Positions 27,576 to 39,079 of a DNA stretch of 64,000 bases are shown here, in pieces. The position numbers and the translations under genes are program-made. Source of the stretch: Liolophura sinensis (lineage: Eukaryota; Mollusca; Polyplacophora; Chitonida; Chitonidae). The notes below the pieces were generated by a model. The model ran no database searches and was not told where the DNA came from. It was given only the letters and a program-made list of their open reading frames with translations. The stretch lies in the NCBI RefSeq assembly GCF_032854445.1, contig NC_088304.1, forward strand, positions 25,433,704 through 25,497,703. Direction: 5' to 3'. Position 1 is the first letter of the stretch; each line of letters starts with the position of its first letter.

Positions 27576-30175
27576 TAGGCTCTGCTATCCGATAGTGTTT
27601 GATTGGATAAAATTCTCAAGATAGCTGCCTTGACTCACACCAGTCATTTGTGCAGCATTATTAGTTTGTTCTACATGTTATTCCATGGAATCTCATTAAA
27701 AAAATAAAGTATGATACTTTTTTTTGAAAAGCTTGAGTATCCTGCTTTCGATTGAAATATATTTTAGCAAGGTGCTATCTTGTCCTTCAAAGTCGTCTGC
27801 GTCAAATCATGAATGTGACGTGCAAGAAAATAGAAACCAGACAGAAGTAGACATTACACACGAGAAAGGGTAAGACACACTCTGTGGCAACTAGATAGGC
27901 AACTAGGTGGCACGCAATTTGAAAACAACCCAAAGAGGTATGGTTTTTACGTCATTGCTAATCTATGCGTCGAATTTGCATAAGGCTGTTTGCAGTTTAC
28001 TGTTGTCACAATTCTTTAACACCGCTAAGCGTATGTCGGTCAGTTGTCAACTCCAATCATTCTTTGCTTGGTTATACCTCATCAGTGTGTATGGGGATAA
28101 CCATGTACATTGCCTCAGTGTTCGTATATTAGTTACTACTGATTTGATACATTTTATGTGTAGTTTATATATTATCACTACATTTTACACGCGTTTAAAA
28201 CAGCGCTCTTTCTCCTGGGGCAGCCGAGCGGTGAGGACTAGCGGTCACAGTAGCCTTTTGTATACGCCACTGCACTTTGTGTCTAGGGTAAGTCGGATGT
28301 CCCCAGCACGTCGGCCTACCCAAACAAAATACGTCATCATTTAAAATGACGTGTGGAGATTGAGCACACTAACTCCCTTTTCCCTTCTTTCTGTTCTTTT
28401 CTGTTGTTCTCTTTAAATAAACCTGCATTTAACTGTAAGGTAGTTTCAGAGAGTTGATGTCGTTTCTTTCAAGCTGACACTATTCAGAATTTGTTACCGC
28501 ACACACTTGCCCAGATTACCGTGAGACAGTCCGGTGATAATGTCTCAACCAGGTCTTACATACACGTAGTACTGGTTTGCAAGATTGAGTTCATTTAATC
28601 TTTCACCTTCACTAACTCAAGATAATATCCATGGCCTTTGTGTTTTCACAAGGTTTTTAGCAAATCTTACATTTCTCTGGGCCGATGAATGGTCAGGGGA
28701 AAACAAACTCAGATGTCGTTTACCTATTGGAACTACCAAGAACTGTTCATGAATGTTTGGGTCCAGAAGATTATCTCGTCCGTCTAACGTAATTACCAAC
28801 TACAGGAGCTAGGATCTTGACCCCTGAGGGCCAAGCTTCCCTTCATACCGTGATCACTAGTCTAGTACAATCGTGCGAAGTAAATCACCGGGTTACCGTT
28901 CACATACTAAGTTCATCGCCATACCGAGGACTGCAATCAGCCATGACAGGTTGACGATTTAGGTCAAGTCACCGGAAAGCATCGAACTGACAATCTGCCA
29001 ATCTGGCAGTTGCTGAGGAACAAAATATTTCGTAGCTGCTAGAGGTAATCAGTCAAACGCCTAGTTAGCAGTTTATCGCGTGGTGTACCGCCATGCCTGT
29101 CGGGAGATCCGCCATGCCTCTGTGAAGCCACAGTGCAGTGCTCCCAGCCTGTAATAAACACTTTATTCGATTTGCTGTCCTATACTGCAAAACAGTATTG
29201 TAAATACTTTCATCGGCTTGTCGTATCGAATTCACTGAACAACGCTTCCGATCGGGGGACCATTTTTTCCCCTCCAAATTTCGAAGTGTAACTATGAAAC
29301 CGGAAACCTTTGTTAGCCTCATCATTCTTACCTCGAAAGGACGTTTCTGAGATTCTAACCTTCAGCCAACCACGCAAATATAATACTCAGCCTATCATTG
29401 ACAAACTCGGATCGACAAGTTTACACAACAATTAAACTCGAACGTTAGACCATTGCCAACAGTGTGCCCAGTCACTGTCAGCTGGAGAGGAAGCCTCAGT
29501 CCACACACGAAAGACTAGCCACACAGAAAAAGTCTGTCATATTCCATTTTTTCACGAACCGCACGAACGCAACTGTCAAAGCAACAACAACGACAACTTC
29601 CGAGTCGGCCCTCTGTCTTGACGATTTATACAGTCTTATAGAATAAGAAAACCTTTACACAAAGTATTAAGTTAATAGACTGTCTGCTAAGGAGTTTTTC
29701 ATTTAAAAAGTTCTTTCTCTTTAACAAATGCATTAAATGCGATATTTATGAGGTATCTGCAAGCAAGGCTTACATATATGTGAAAATATCAATTTTTATT
29801 AACAGTGCAGGCGCTTTAATTGATACATTCCACAGGTGACGTAGTATCGATATTGGCATATTTTTAAACTATGACTTTAGATCTAAAGTGGACTCGGATC
29901 GCAACATAGCCATCTCCAGCGGTGGCAAGTTCTAAAACGCCGAGGAACGGCGTCCCCCGGACACCTAGCTACTTTGGCTAGGGAACTCATCCCGTATGTA
30001 TTTCATAAATCCTGGGGAGGGATCTGTGAACTTATGGAGTTCGTTGAAATATGTGTAAGTGACACAGAAATTATCCTTTTGAATAATTATTTCGGTGAAT
30101 TTCAGTGTAAAGTTTTAAGGGAAATTTCTACCACAGATATAGTAATGGAAAGTACATGTAGCTCCGGTAGACTTT
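27576..30175. other. 2.6 kb without a recognised gene
   Basis: A 145-codon frame at 27907-28344 and shorter ones show no known motif. Near 28215-28255 GGGGCAGCCGAGCGGTGAGG resembles a tRNA-like box A, but no box B follows at the right distance. At 29935-29965 CGCCGAGGAACGGCG can form a small hairpin. Confidence 0.4.
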
Positions 30176-30256
30176 TTATTTATTTATTTATTTGATTGGT
30201 ATTTTACGCCGAACTCAAGAATATTTCACTTATACGACGGCGGCTAGCATTATGAA
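30176..30256 (-). mobile_element. SINE family A tail fragment
   Basis: TTTATTTATTTGATTGGTAT, CTCAAGAATATTTCACTTAT and ACGACGGCGGCTAGCATTAT are present. The copy ends abruptly at ATGAAATTC. Confidence 0.8.
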
Positions 30257-30879
30257 ATTCTGGTAGAACGACGGCAGTTAGCAAACACAACGCCCTTATA
30301 CTGTCATTATCTCATACGTAATTTTATTACATGGGTGACAACCTGACATGGTAATTCTGGAACACGAATGGCGGAACAAAGCAGTGTGCTTAGATTGTTT
30401 GGTGCAGTTCTATACTATAACACGTACGACAAACTAACACGTCATGTTTGGTCGTCGAGGCAAAGCATTTCCCATCTCATCAGCTTAAGATCAGACATCA
30501 CCCTGATTTTGCAGCTTTTTAAATTGATCATTTGGTACGGTACCTTCTTATGGTAAAATTCTACAGCTCTGATGTCAAGGAAACGTTATTTAATGTTTTA
30601 TCGCAAAAATAATCATCTGATTTGCAAATTGCAAGTATAGTCAAACTAACCATCTGTGACTGTGCAAAAGAAAAAATCGCCAAACAGTTGACCATCTTTC
30701 TGGAAATCATTTCATATGTGTAATTGTATATTTGATTGTGCTTAACGGAAGGAGGTGTTAGAACTGCAATATCAGTCACATGATATATGTCTTTCGTTCT
30801 TTAAAAACAGTAGCTTTACATTACCTTGATGTTATACAAAATAAATTAAAACATATCAAACAACCACTTAAATTTTAAG

Positions 30880-31085
30880 CGATGCCGGTCACCATTGTGA
30901 ATGCTCAGAGCTCAAATCCAGCCGGTCACACGTGGGAATTTTTGTCAACAATCTACTGATAGTCGTATGTTTTACTCGGGCTCTGCCCGGCTTTCACTCC
31001 CTATAGTGTTGGCTGCAGCCGTACAGATGAAATATTCTGGATAATATTTTCCTACAAATGAAATATTCAAGGCGTAAAATATCCA
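30880..31085 (+). mobile_element. SINE family A, highly diverged copy
   Basis: AGAGCTCAAATCCAGC (box-B side), CACGTGGG, CTCGGGCTCTGCCCGGCTTT, GTGTTGGCTGCAGCCGTACA and GATGAAATATTCTGG follow the family order with many substitutions. Confidence 0.6.
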
Positions 31086-31089
31086 TAAG

Positions 31090-32250
31090 ACAAATTAGAT
31101 AAATCCGATTTAATTTTATTCTAAGTAACTTTATTTCACAAATTCGATGGCGGACATGTTTTTTTGGATTGAAACATACAAGGAAAATCCCGGAGGTAAA
31201 ACATCTACCTTCGTTCCATATTCTGATTATAGATTAATGTATTCGACCACAACAAAAGAGGAGACACTTCTATCTGTTTGCTTCTCTTGTGGTGTAACGT
31301 TAATCATGAATGACAGCCTTTGAGTCTTTTTGTGGACAAATATTAACGAAGCAGTTTGTGTCGGAATAGCGGCTTAGAGAAAGAAGGCCATCTCCTCTAA
31401 CAACGCGGCAATTCACAATAATGGTTCCATTATCTTTCGGTCAGGCGAATTTAACGACCGGTGTGTCTCCGCCTTCGCCAAAAGAACTAATTTGATGATT
31501 TCCGGTGAAGTCGTTTTAGATGTCATTCAGGTTTCCACAAATGGCTTCACCTGTCCTCACAAGCGCGTTATGCCACTGACAATTTTTTGTGTTGATGTTT
31601 TTGAGCCTTTTGCTGCTCGGCATTTTCTGAGTATTATGGAATGTTTCCGCTTCTCAAAATTATAATTACACACATTTTCCTTCTACAAAAATAACCTATT
31701 CAAACAGCTTACCCTAGTTACTCATATTCCAAACCATCACATTTATGCATCCTAGTTGCTGTCCATTAACATATCGTTATGTAACAGCTCGTTATGTGTT
31801 ACCCGTGTCCCATTTGCGTAGCTGTAATAAAGAAATGCTAAAATTGATCGTTAAGTGCAAAAGCTTTACAGGCAGGTAAAATCAACTAATCAAAATCCAA
31901 CTAGACAAGCTTGCTTTTATGTCATTCGAATTTAATGGCATTGTCAAGGGATGTATTGGGGTCATTTTGATTGGCTTATACGATCCGATTTGGTTCATGT
32001 TGAGAAAAAAATAACCATTTCATAACTGTGTCATGGGAGTGAGAACCTCATTTGACGTCTCAAAATTTCAATCTACCTTTACGCGCTACAGAATTGATAT
32101 CGAATGCTCTGCAGCCAGATTCCGGTTGCACTGACAGCTGATCCAAATGATCAAGATATCCTTCCTTTCCTAAAAATATTTACCGGTATTTATTTATTTG
32201 GTTCTCTTCGCCAAACTCGAGAATGTGCTACTGACTTCTGACTGATCTTC
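31090..32250. other. No gene seen
   Basis: AT-rich sequence without recognised exons or arrays. A SINE-tail-like TATTTATTTATTTGGTTCTC lies near 32190. Confidence 0.4.
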
Positions 32251-32254
32251 TTGC

Positions 32255-32402
32255 TATACTAATGCTGCGGGTTTGTCAGCAGCCAGCGGATGGTCGTGGG
32301 CTCTACCTGGTTTTCACCCACCATAACGTTGGCCGCCGTCGTATAAGTGAAATATTCTTGAGTACGGCGTAAAACATCAATCAAATAAATAAACAAACAA
32401 AT
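32255..32402 (+). mobile_element. SINE family A 3' half, followed by an AT microsatellite
   Basis: GGATGGTCGTGGGCTCTACC, CCCACCATAACGTTGGCCGC and TATTCTTGAGTACGGCGTAA plus (AAAT)n are present and the head is missing. A pure (AT)n run follows at 32436-32482. Confidence 0.85.
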
Positions 32403-32432
32403 GATAATGTTACGTATCCTCTACCTAGAATT

Positions 32433-32482
<50 letters not shown>

Positions 32483-33926
32483 GGTTTGAATACATATTAA
32501 ATTTAAACATCCCTTGCAACAATTCTTTCTGTTATTTATTACCGAAAATAGGTGACATGGTCTCTTTTACATAATTACGCCTTAATTTCTGTAATATACT
32601 TTCTTAGTACATTGGTGATTTGTGTTCACCGTTGTTTTGTGATTTAGTTTTGTGATTAAATAAATAAATAAATAAATAAATAGACTGCATTTTCTCTTGG
32701 GTTTTGCCAGGTTTTGTTCCACCAAAATTCAGACTGGTATCGCGTTATTACCATATTTCTAGACAGTTTTTGGCCAGAGCAGTCTAATACATTGCAATTA
32801 ACATCACCGCATTATTTGTTGTTTAATTTCAGCCATGTTGCTAGGGAGACGTGTACGTTGTTACTCTGTGAGAATGTATGTGAAGAGTCTGAATAAAAGC
32901 CTGACTGAAATCAACTGACAAGATGTCGAATTTACTAGCATTGCATGTAGGCCTTTGCCAACCATCACACTGTCATCACTGCTCTTTTTTTACGATCTTT
33001 GTTATAGATGCTCTTCTATGTTGTGGCAATGCCCCACAAAACTCCATATCAAAATGATCGAGATTATTTGATTTTCTTGTTACTATTTCCCCTGGACCAT
33101 AAGTACTGCGTATCACTAAACGGATTTAAGTGATATTTAAGTGATAGTTTCGGACATGGCATAATTGTGATCAGTTTTAGTCTCATTAGTAATCAGTCGT
33201 ACGAATCCCCATTCTTTCGTAATCAGCTTTAAGTTACATTAGTAATCAGTCGTAAGCTTGGCGTTCCAAATTATCTCATAAGGTGGATTTGTAAGCATAT
33301 TTGGCCACGTGAGTGTTTGGCAATATGGCAATCTGTAGCCTACATGGTTGATGCTAACTTGGGTGTAATGAAATTTCGTGAAGTCGTAATCGGATTTAGC
33401 CAATATTACGTAGCCCCACTCTCCCATGATCCATCAACACAGTCTTGGTTCTCAAGTAACTTTTAATGTCGAACAATAATACGATTAACAGTGGTCATTT
33501 TACAACAAAACCTGCTGTTACCACCTGCCAACTTCCGGTCTAGCCTGCTCCTCAACCAAAAGTTACCCCTTCTAAATTATTACCGAAGGAGTTAGTTCCC
33601 TTTACAAGACCAGCTTCTCTGAGCTGTCAAATCACTCTGAGGAGAAAAAAGTAAGTTCCACCGAACTTCAGTACATTGGAATTAAGGCAAAACAACAAAA
33701 GTCTGTGCTACATAAAATATTAAACAAGACTCGAGGGTGCCTGTCAACTAGAGTTTAATAAAAAGTGAACACTAGGCGTTAGCAGAAATGCACTAATAAA
33801 AGACAATGGCAAATACAATAGGGAAAATCGTCGTATTGTTGACAAGGTTGGGCTAAACGTTGAGACATGCTTCACATGGTGAAAACAGCTTTGCTGTCAA
33901 AACAGTCTTTCAAAACATTAGTTCAG

Positions 33927-34285
33927 TGAGTGAGTGCTTGGGATTTAACGTCATATTTAACAATGTTTTAGTCATATGACGACGAAGGATTCCTAAGAGT
34001 GCATGTAATGTGCCTCCTTATTGCAGGAACGATTTCCACTCCTCTTATATCAAATGCTGCTTCACTGAGACGACTTACCGAAGGCAAGTAAGCTGCCCAG
34101 CCCGAGCCATTATACTGATACGGGTCAACCAGTCGTTGCACTATTCCCTTAATGCTGAAGTCACAACTTCTTCTTTTAAGGTCTTAGATGTGACCCGACC
34201 AAGGTGAAACCCGACCCAGGTGTGACCCGACTCTTGATCTATCGTTCCTGACGCGGACGTTCTACCAACTGTACTATCGGGGCTG
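33927..34285 (-). mobile_element. SINE family B, full length
   Basis: In reverse it runs from GTGAGTGAGTGCTTGGGATT through CAGTCGTTGCACTATTCCCT to the worn head CTACCAACTGTACTATCGGG. It lies just 3' of the Ty3/Gypsy remnant in the latter's orientation. Confidence 0.9.
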
Positions 34286-34692
34286 GTAATTTCAATTCAG
34301 AAAATATGCGAAGACTTAAAGATACAAACTATTGCCGTGCATTACAGCAAATGTGTATGAACACTTGAAATCGAGTTCTATACAGCATACAGCTGTTAGC
34401 TTTATAGTTGTGATATTGTAATCTGTAACGGTCAAAATGCAGTCACAACAACATGAACGATAAAACCTCCTTTGAATTAAAACAAATGTAGCAATTATAT
34501 GAAAAATGAAAAGAAACGGCAAAAACAACCAAAACAAGGTAAAACCAAGGGATGAAGTTTCTACATAGCTATCCCAAACAGCAACAACAATGACCCAAAT
34601 ACATAGGCATTCATAATTGAATATCTGCACAAGATATGTTCTATATGAACTATTGCTGGCGCTTCTGTGGGGATTTTGTCGTGGATGCGTGG

Positions 34693-34833
34693 CAAGAGTT
34701 GTTGACATTTCAAGTTAAGGTCACCGTAAGACACCCAACGATTGTACTTGTGAGGAAAAATTAACCACTTAACTCTGTACATCCACATATTGTTCACAAA
34801 TTTCTTCCTGAGCATTTTCTCCACCTCATAAAA
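34693..34833 (-). pseudogene. Chromodomain-like C-terminus of the Gypsy integrase
   Basis: The segment begins FYEVEKMLRKK, continues WMYRVKWLIF and ends NRWVSYGDLNLKCQQLL. This matches the chromodomain pattern YEVEKIL...YLVKW...TWEP..NL, with aromatic residues at the cage positions (Y, W, W). In chromoviruses such domains steer integration to marked chromatin. It lies in a 123-codon open frame after the GPY/F module, separated by a frameshift. A diverged non-chromo tail is the alternative. Confidence 0.65.
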
Positions 34834-34925
34834 GGGAGACGCATCAGTCACAGAATTGTCAATCGACCGCGGACTCTGTGGCTGGGTAGCACTCACTGTT
34901 CCGTGCCTGGAAATTGAAACGTCGG

Positions 34926-36499
34926 TCACTGAATCGGGTGCGACTTCACTATCGGCAAGAATAGCGGGTTCACTGAAGGAGGCGTATTCAGAGGATGTAC
35001 GTGTACACGGTTCACTGCAAGCCTGCTGTCAGAGCCTCGACGCAGTCGAACATGAACGGACGAAAGCACGTCCACAATGTACTTGGGACCAGTCCATTTA
35101 CTACCAAGTTTGACAGTCTGTCCAGGTACTAAGATAGGTTTGTACAAGTACACTGTATCGTTCAAGGAAAATCTATGGTTGTGGGTTTTCTTTTTTGAAC
35201 ACGTTTGCTCCTTTCCGTTCAAGAATAGCTTTGGCAGCTTTCCGTAAATGTTCCAACTGCTCTAACACCGGAGTAATGAATTCATGTGCCCTTTTCGACA
35301 CATTTGAAGGGATCTGCAACACAGTGTCCAGTGGCGTATGTGGATGACGTCCAGGCAAGGCGTTGTATTGTAGGCAAACTGTGTGACTGTCAGAAATTCA
35401 TCAAATGAGCCATGATGTTCAGCGACAGATTTAGCCAGGGAGGCCACTCTGTTTCATTACATTGGGGATGATAGTAGTTTGCGTTTTCTTGAACTGGAGC
35501 AACTTACAGGTTTCTGTCATAACACCAGACAAATAGTTTGTGCCTTGGTTTGAATGTTGATAGAGCGACGAACCATGACGACACAGAATGTTGTTAAAAG
35601 AAAAAAACCCGGCCACTGTTGTGGCTTTGATGTTCGGTACAGTAACGAATTCTACAAACTTGATCAAATAGTCTACAACCACAGTTGTTTCCAGTGTTGC
35701 GGCATTGCGGCAGGTTTCACAACCACAGTTGTTTCCAGTGTTGCGGCATTGTGGCAGGTTTCACAACCACAGTTGTTTCCAGTGTTGCAACATTGCGGCA
35801 GGTTTCACAACCACAGTTGTTTCCAGTGTTGCGACATTGCGACAGGTTTCACAACCACAGTTGTTTCCAGTGTTGCGACATTGCGGCAGGTTTCGAGAAT
35901 GTCATTGCTCACACGTTCAAATGGGCCACCCACAGGCATAGAGATGATTTGTGCTTTGACAGGACGGGCTAGGCGTTTGCGACGGGTGCATGTGGCACAG
36001 GAATTCACATACTCAATAATGTCACTGCACATCCCAGGGCAGTGGAACTTCTGACGCGTCCGTTTGAATGTCCTGTTAATGCCATAATTACCACCAGACA
36101 GAAGACTGTCATGAGTTTCCTTAAGAATGTTTGAAATCAACTCACTGGGAATTACAAAGTCAATTTGACAGATGTCGGGTTTTAGCGTGAGACCTTCCCG
36201 AACCCAATGGTGACACAGAATCCCTTTGTGTAGAAAGAACCACAGTTGCTGAGCAATAACACGCTTTCTGACTTTTCTGTCACTGGGTAAAATTCCATCC
36301 CTAAGAAATGACAGAATATCAGTTAAGTTAGGGTCTTGCTCTTGACACAGTTTGAGACAGTCCATTGACATTGGTTGTTCACATCCAGCGAGTCGGCTAA
36401 AACAGTCCGGTTCCAAGGGACGAAGTGCGACACGGAAGGACCCGAACCTGGTCAAGGGGACCTCCGACTGAGACGGCTGTGTTGTCTTATCATAGGAAA
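34926..36499 (-). pseudogene. Gypsy integrase, disrupted by a 44-bp array
   Basis: The frame continues from RNase H through a tether. The zinc-binding region has the His of ETHDSLLSGGNYG (second His replaced by Asn) and CATCTRRK (C-x2-C). GPFERVSNDILE leads into the core, which the array then breaks. Beyond it, DYLIKFVEF and YQHSNQGTNYL (second catalytic Asp replaced by Asn) follow in other frames, then FAYNTTP. The C-terminal part has WTGPKYIVDVLSSVHVRLRR, typical of the GPY/F module. At least three frameshifts are present. Confidence 0.88.
35675..35893 (-). repeat. 44-bp tandem array, five copies, inside the integrase core
   Basis: The plus-strand unit contains GTTTCACAACCACAGTTGTT followed by TCCAGTGTTGCGGCATTGCG. 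Starts at 35711 and 35755 show the 44-bp period. Copies differ by about one to three bases. The unit lies exactly where the first catalytic Asp strand of the integrase should be. 44 is not a multiple of three. Confidence 0.95.
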
Positions 36500-37097
36500 A
36501 TTCATATACTCTTTGGCTTAATGCATCTGTGTTGTTATGAACACGTCGTGTTCTGTACTCAACATCATGTGAATACAGTTGTAGGAAGGCAACCCAACGT
36601 GCTAAGTGACAGGAAGGCTCTTTTACAGAGAGCAACCACTGTAGGACTTGGTGATCAACAATGGCCGCAAACTTGCTACAGCGCAACATATTGTCAAAAT
36701 GTTTCATAACAAAGACAAGTCCCACACATTCTTTTTCTGTAATTCTGTAGTTTTGTTCCGCGGCGTTGAACGACCGTCCACCGTAGCCAATTACACTTTC
36801 AGTTCCATTTTACACCTGGGTTAAAACGGAGCCAAGAGCAAACCCACTAGCGTCTACATATAACCGGAAGGGCAAATTTTGATCAGGGTGTGTCATAAAG
36901 GGTGCAGACGTAAGGCCTTCCTTAAAACGGTCGAAGGCAGACAGGTTTTTAGGCGTCCAGACAAATGGAGTGCCTGCCTGTAAGAGCCGGTACAGCGGGT
37001 GGGCAATCTTTGAGTAGGTAACAATGCATCGTCTGTAATACCCGGAGAGGCCAAACCACGCACGCAAGTCTTTTGTATTGATGTAGTCCGAGATAGG
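36500..37097 (-). pseudogene. Gypsy RT thumb/connection and RNase H domain
   Basis: It starts with DLRAWFGLSGYYRRCI, the conserved segment after the RT palm. RNase H follows with RLYVDASG (first Asp), an in-frame stop after GSVLTQ, then TEKECVGLVF (Glu), the D-H of IVDHQVLQWL and the terminal HNNTDALSQRV. RNase H would degrade RNA in the RNA-DNA hybrid. Apart from the stop and the joined deletion upstream, the domain is well preserved. Confidence 0.88.
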
Positions 37098-37683
37098 CAC
37101 GGTATACAGTGAATGGGCGAGGCTGTTCATCAATAAGTACCTGTTAAAAACCACTTTGTAAGTCCAAACAGCTAAAATATTGCGGTTTCGGGCCTTCGTG
37201 GCTCAGCTGGTTAGCGCGCTAGGGCAGCGTAATGACAAAGGAGCCTCTCATCAATGCGGTCGCTGTGAGTTAAAGTCTAGCTCATGCTGACTTCCTTTCC
37301 GGCTGTACGTGCGAAGGTCTGGCAGCAGCCTGCGGGTGGTCGTGGGTTTCACCCGGGCTCTACCCGGTTTCCTCCCACCATAATGCTGACCGGTTTAAAG
37401 GTTTGAGTCCGGCTGAATCACTTGATTAAAGCGACGGTAGTCCACAACGAGGCGAAAAGAATTGAAAATAATTCTCTTTCACAAGCAAACAAGGCGCAGC
37501 TCACGTGTTCACAGAGTTTTCAATCATACCATGAGATTCAAGTTCATTGATCATGTTTTGTAGAACAGTATTTTGTTGTGGTGGTATCCTATATGGACGC
37601 TGACGAATAGGCTTTGTATTTGGAGCAATTTCGATTTTAGGTTTGATAATATCACACTTTCCAAACTCAGAATCTGTCAGCAC
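37098..37683 (-). pseudogene. Reverse transcriptase N-terminal part, SINE-interrupted, catalytic motif deleted
   Basis: Recognisable pieces are IKPKIEIAPNTKPIRQRPYR with NTVLQNMINELESHGMIE, then FRLVVDYRRFNQVIQPDS after a frameshift and stop. After the SINE (37391-37189) comes FSCLDLQSGF, then a stop. The frame then runs almost directly into the post-palm sequence. The expected Y-x-D-D active-site block is missing, so a deletion joined the fingers to the thumb. Confidence 0.85.
37189..37391 (+). mobile_element. SINE family A inserted in the Gypsy reverse transcriptase
   Basis: GGCCTTCGTGGCTCAGCTGG, CTGTGAGTTAAAGTC, CATGCTGACTTCCTTTCC, GGGTGGTCGTGGGTTTCACC and CCCACCATAATGCTGACC follow the family order. 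The TATTCTTGAG tail is lost. It post-dates the retroelement. Confidence 0.9.
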
Positions 37684-38325
37684 ATCACTGTAATCATCAA
37701 CTCAGAATCTGTCAACACATCACTGTAATCATCAACTCAGAATCTGTCAACACATCACTGTAATCATCAACTCAGAATCTGTCAACACATCACTGTAATC
37801 ATCAACTCAGAATTTGTCAACACATCACTGTAATCATCAACTCAGAATCTGTCAACACATCACTGTAATCATCAACTCAGAATTTGTCAACACATCACTG
37901 TAATCATCAAGTCAGAATCTGTCAACACACCACTGTAATCATCAACTCAGAATCTGTCAACACATCACTGTAATCATCAACTCAGAATCTGTCAACACAT
38001 CACTGTAATCATCAACTCAGAATCTGTCAACACATCACTGTAATCATCAACTCAGAATCTGTCAACATACCACTGTAATCATCAGCTCAGAATCTGTCAA
38101 CACACCACTGTAATCATCAACTCAGAATCTGTCAACACATCACTGTAATCATCAACTCAGAATCTGTCAACACATCACTGTAATAATCAACTCAGAATCT
38201 GTCAACACATCACTGTAATCATCAACTCAGAATCTGTTAACACATCACTGTAATCATCAACTCAGAATCTGTCAACACATCACTGTAATCATCAACTCAG
38301 AATCTGTCAACACATCACTGTAATC
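37664..38325 (-). repeat. 35-bp tandem array, about 19 copies, inside the Gypsy polyprotein
   Basis: The plus-strand unit begins AACTCAGAATCTGTCAACAC and ends ATCACTGTAATCATC. Starts such as 37699 and 37734 are exactly 35 bp apart. Copies differ by one or two bases. On the minus strand the founder segment encodes DDYSDVLTDSE, and both ends of the array join the retroelement frame there. The unit is not a multiple of three. There are no unique spacers, so this is not a CRISPR array. Confidence 0.95.
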
Positions 38326-38326
38326 T

Positions 38327-38688
38327 GTCAATTGCTCAGGACTGATATCACTAACCGTGAAACCTAGTAACTCAGAGGGTAAACCACAGCAAGATTTAAG
38401 TGAATCTTCTACACCTATGCTGTCAGGGGACACAGCGTTAATAGAATTATCAACATTTGATTTTCCAACATTCTCAGTTAAACTAGTGTCATTCTCAAGT
38501 TTCACCTGTTCCGTGGCAGCAATGATGTTTAAATTTTTAAAAGCGTCATTTTTCACTGTCAGGTTTTCACTGTTAACATGAATGATAGCGCATGGCGCTT
38601 TATCAACATCATTTGAAAATGTTACTGAATTTCTTTCATCTCCGTCATTGCCAGAAATAGTCAGTTCAAAGGAGCGGGCGCAGGACAA
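38327..38688 (-). pseudogene. Polar spacer of the Gypsy polyprotein, protease motif absent
   Basis: An open stretch of about 120 codons that reads into the 35-bp array. It is rich in Asp, Asn and Ser and ends EQLTDYSDVLTDSEL. In position it lies between nucleocapsid and reverse transcriptase, where a protease is expected. No D-S-G or D-T-G active site is visible, so the protease is deleted or elsewhere. Confidence 0.55.
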
Positions 38689-39000
38689 TCGCGGGCTTTT
38701 TGAGCAGGCCAGTTACAGCGTCAGCACTTGCGGTTACCTCTGTTGGCGCTCGACCGCTGAGAGGAAGGTTGCTCGCGAGGGCCGCGTGTATACAGGTAAC
38801 AGGTCTTGGCAATATGGTTATATTTACCGCAGATTTGGCAGGGTTCGCGTGTTTGAGCAGCATGAACATTTGTTGCAGTCACTGTAGCTGTAACTCGGCC
38901 ATCTTCTTGTCCGTGTCAGGCCCGCGAAGAATTAGTCGCATCATGCTGGGGACACTCTTATTCAGCTCAACCCAGAAAGATTCACGCACGCGTTAGCGTC
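38660..39000 (-). pseudogene. Gag C-terminal region with two CCHC zinc knuckles, frameshifted
   Basis: An upstream piece reads FWVELNKSVPSMMRLILRGP. A frameshift lies near 38884. The first zinc knuckle (38840-38799) is intact as CQICGKYNHIAKTC, a C-x2-C-x4-H-x4-C finger. The second (38726-38685) keeps the three Cys but has Gln in place of His and an internal TGA. Nucleocapsid knuckles bind the element's RNA during packaging. The capsid part is lost or unrecognisable. Confidence 0.8.
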
Positions 39001-39079
39001 TTCAGTTGGCAGGCCAAAAAATGTCTCAGGTTTAGCCCAAATGATGGAGTGCGATTAACGGCCTGAGGACGTCATCTTT

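Larger units (their letters stand above)
34561..39050 (-). mobile_element. Ty3/Gypsy LTR-retrotransposon remnant
   Basis: In minus-strand order I see gag nucleocapsid, a polar spacer, reverse transcriptase, RNase H, integrase and a chromodomain-like segment. This order (integrase after RNase H) is that of the Ty3/Gypsy group. Frames are broken by frameshifts, stops, deletions, a SINE and two tandem arrays, so the copy is dead. I could not find long terminal repeats, a primer-binding site or a protease D-S/T-G motif. Confidence 0.93.

Noticed and set aside
28215-28320. tRNA-Leu/Ser-like head GCAGCCGAGCGGTGAGG
   Set aside because: No box B at the right spacing and no closing acceptor stem.
27907-28344. 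145-codon plus-strand open frame
   Set aside because: No motif, no splice context and no coding-like third-position bias.
37664-38325. Regular 35-bp direct repeats resembling a CRISPR array
   Set aside because: The repeats abut without unique spacers, the setting is eukaryotic, and the unit is a piece of the Gypsy polyprotein.
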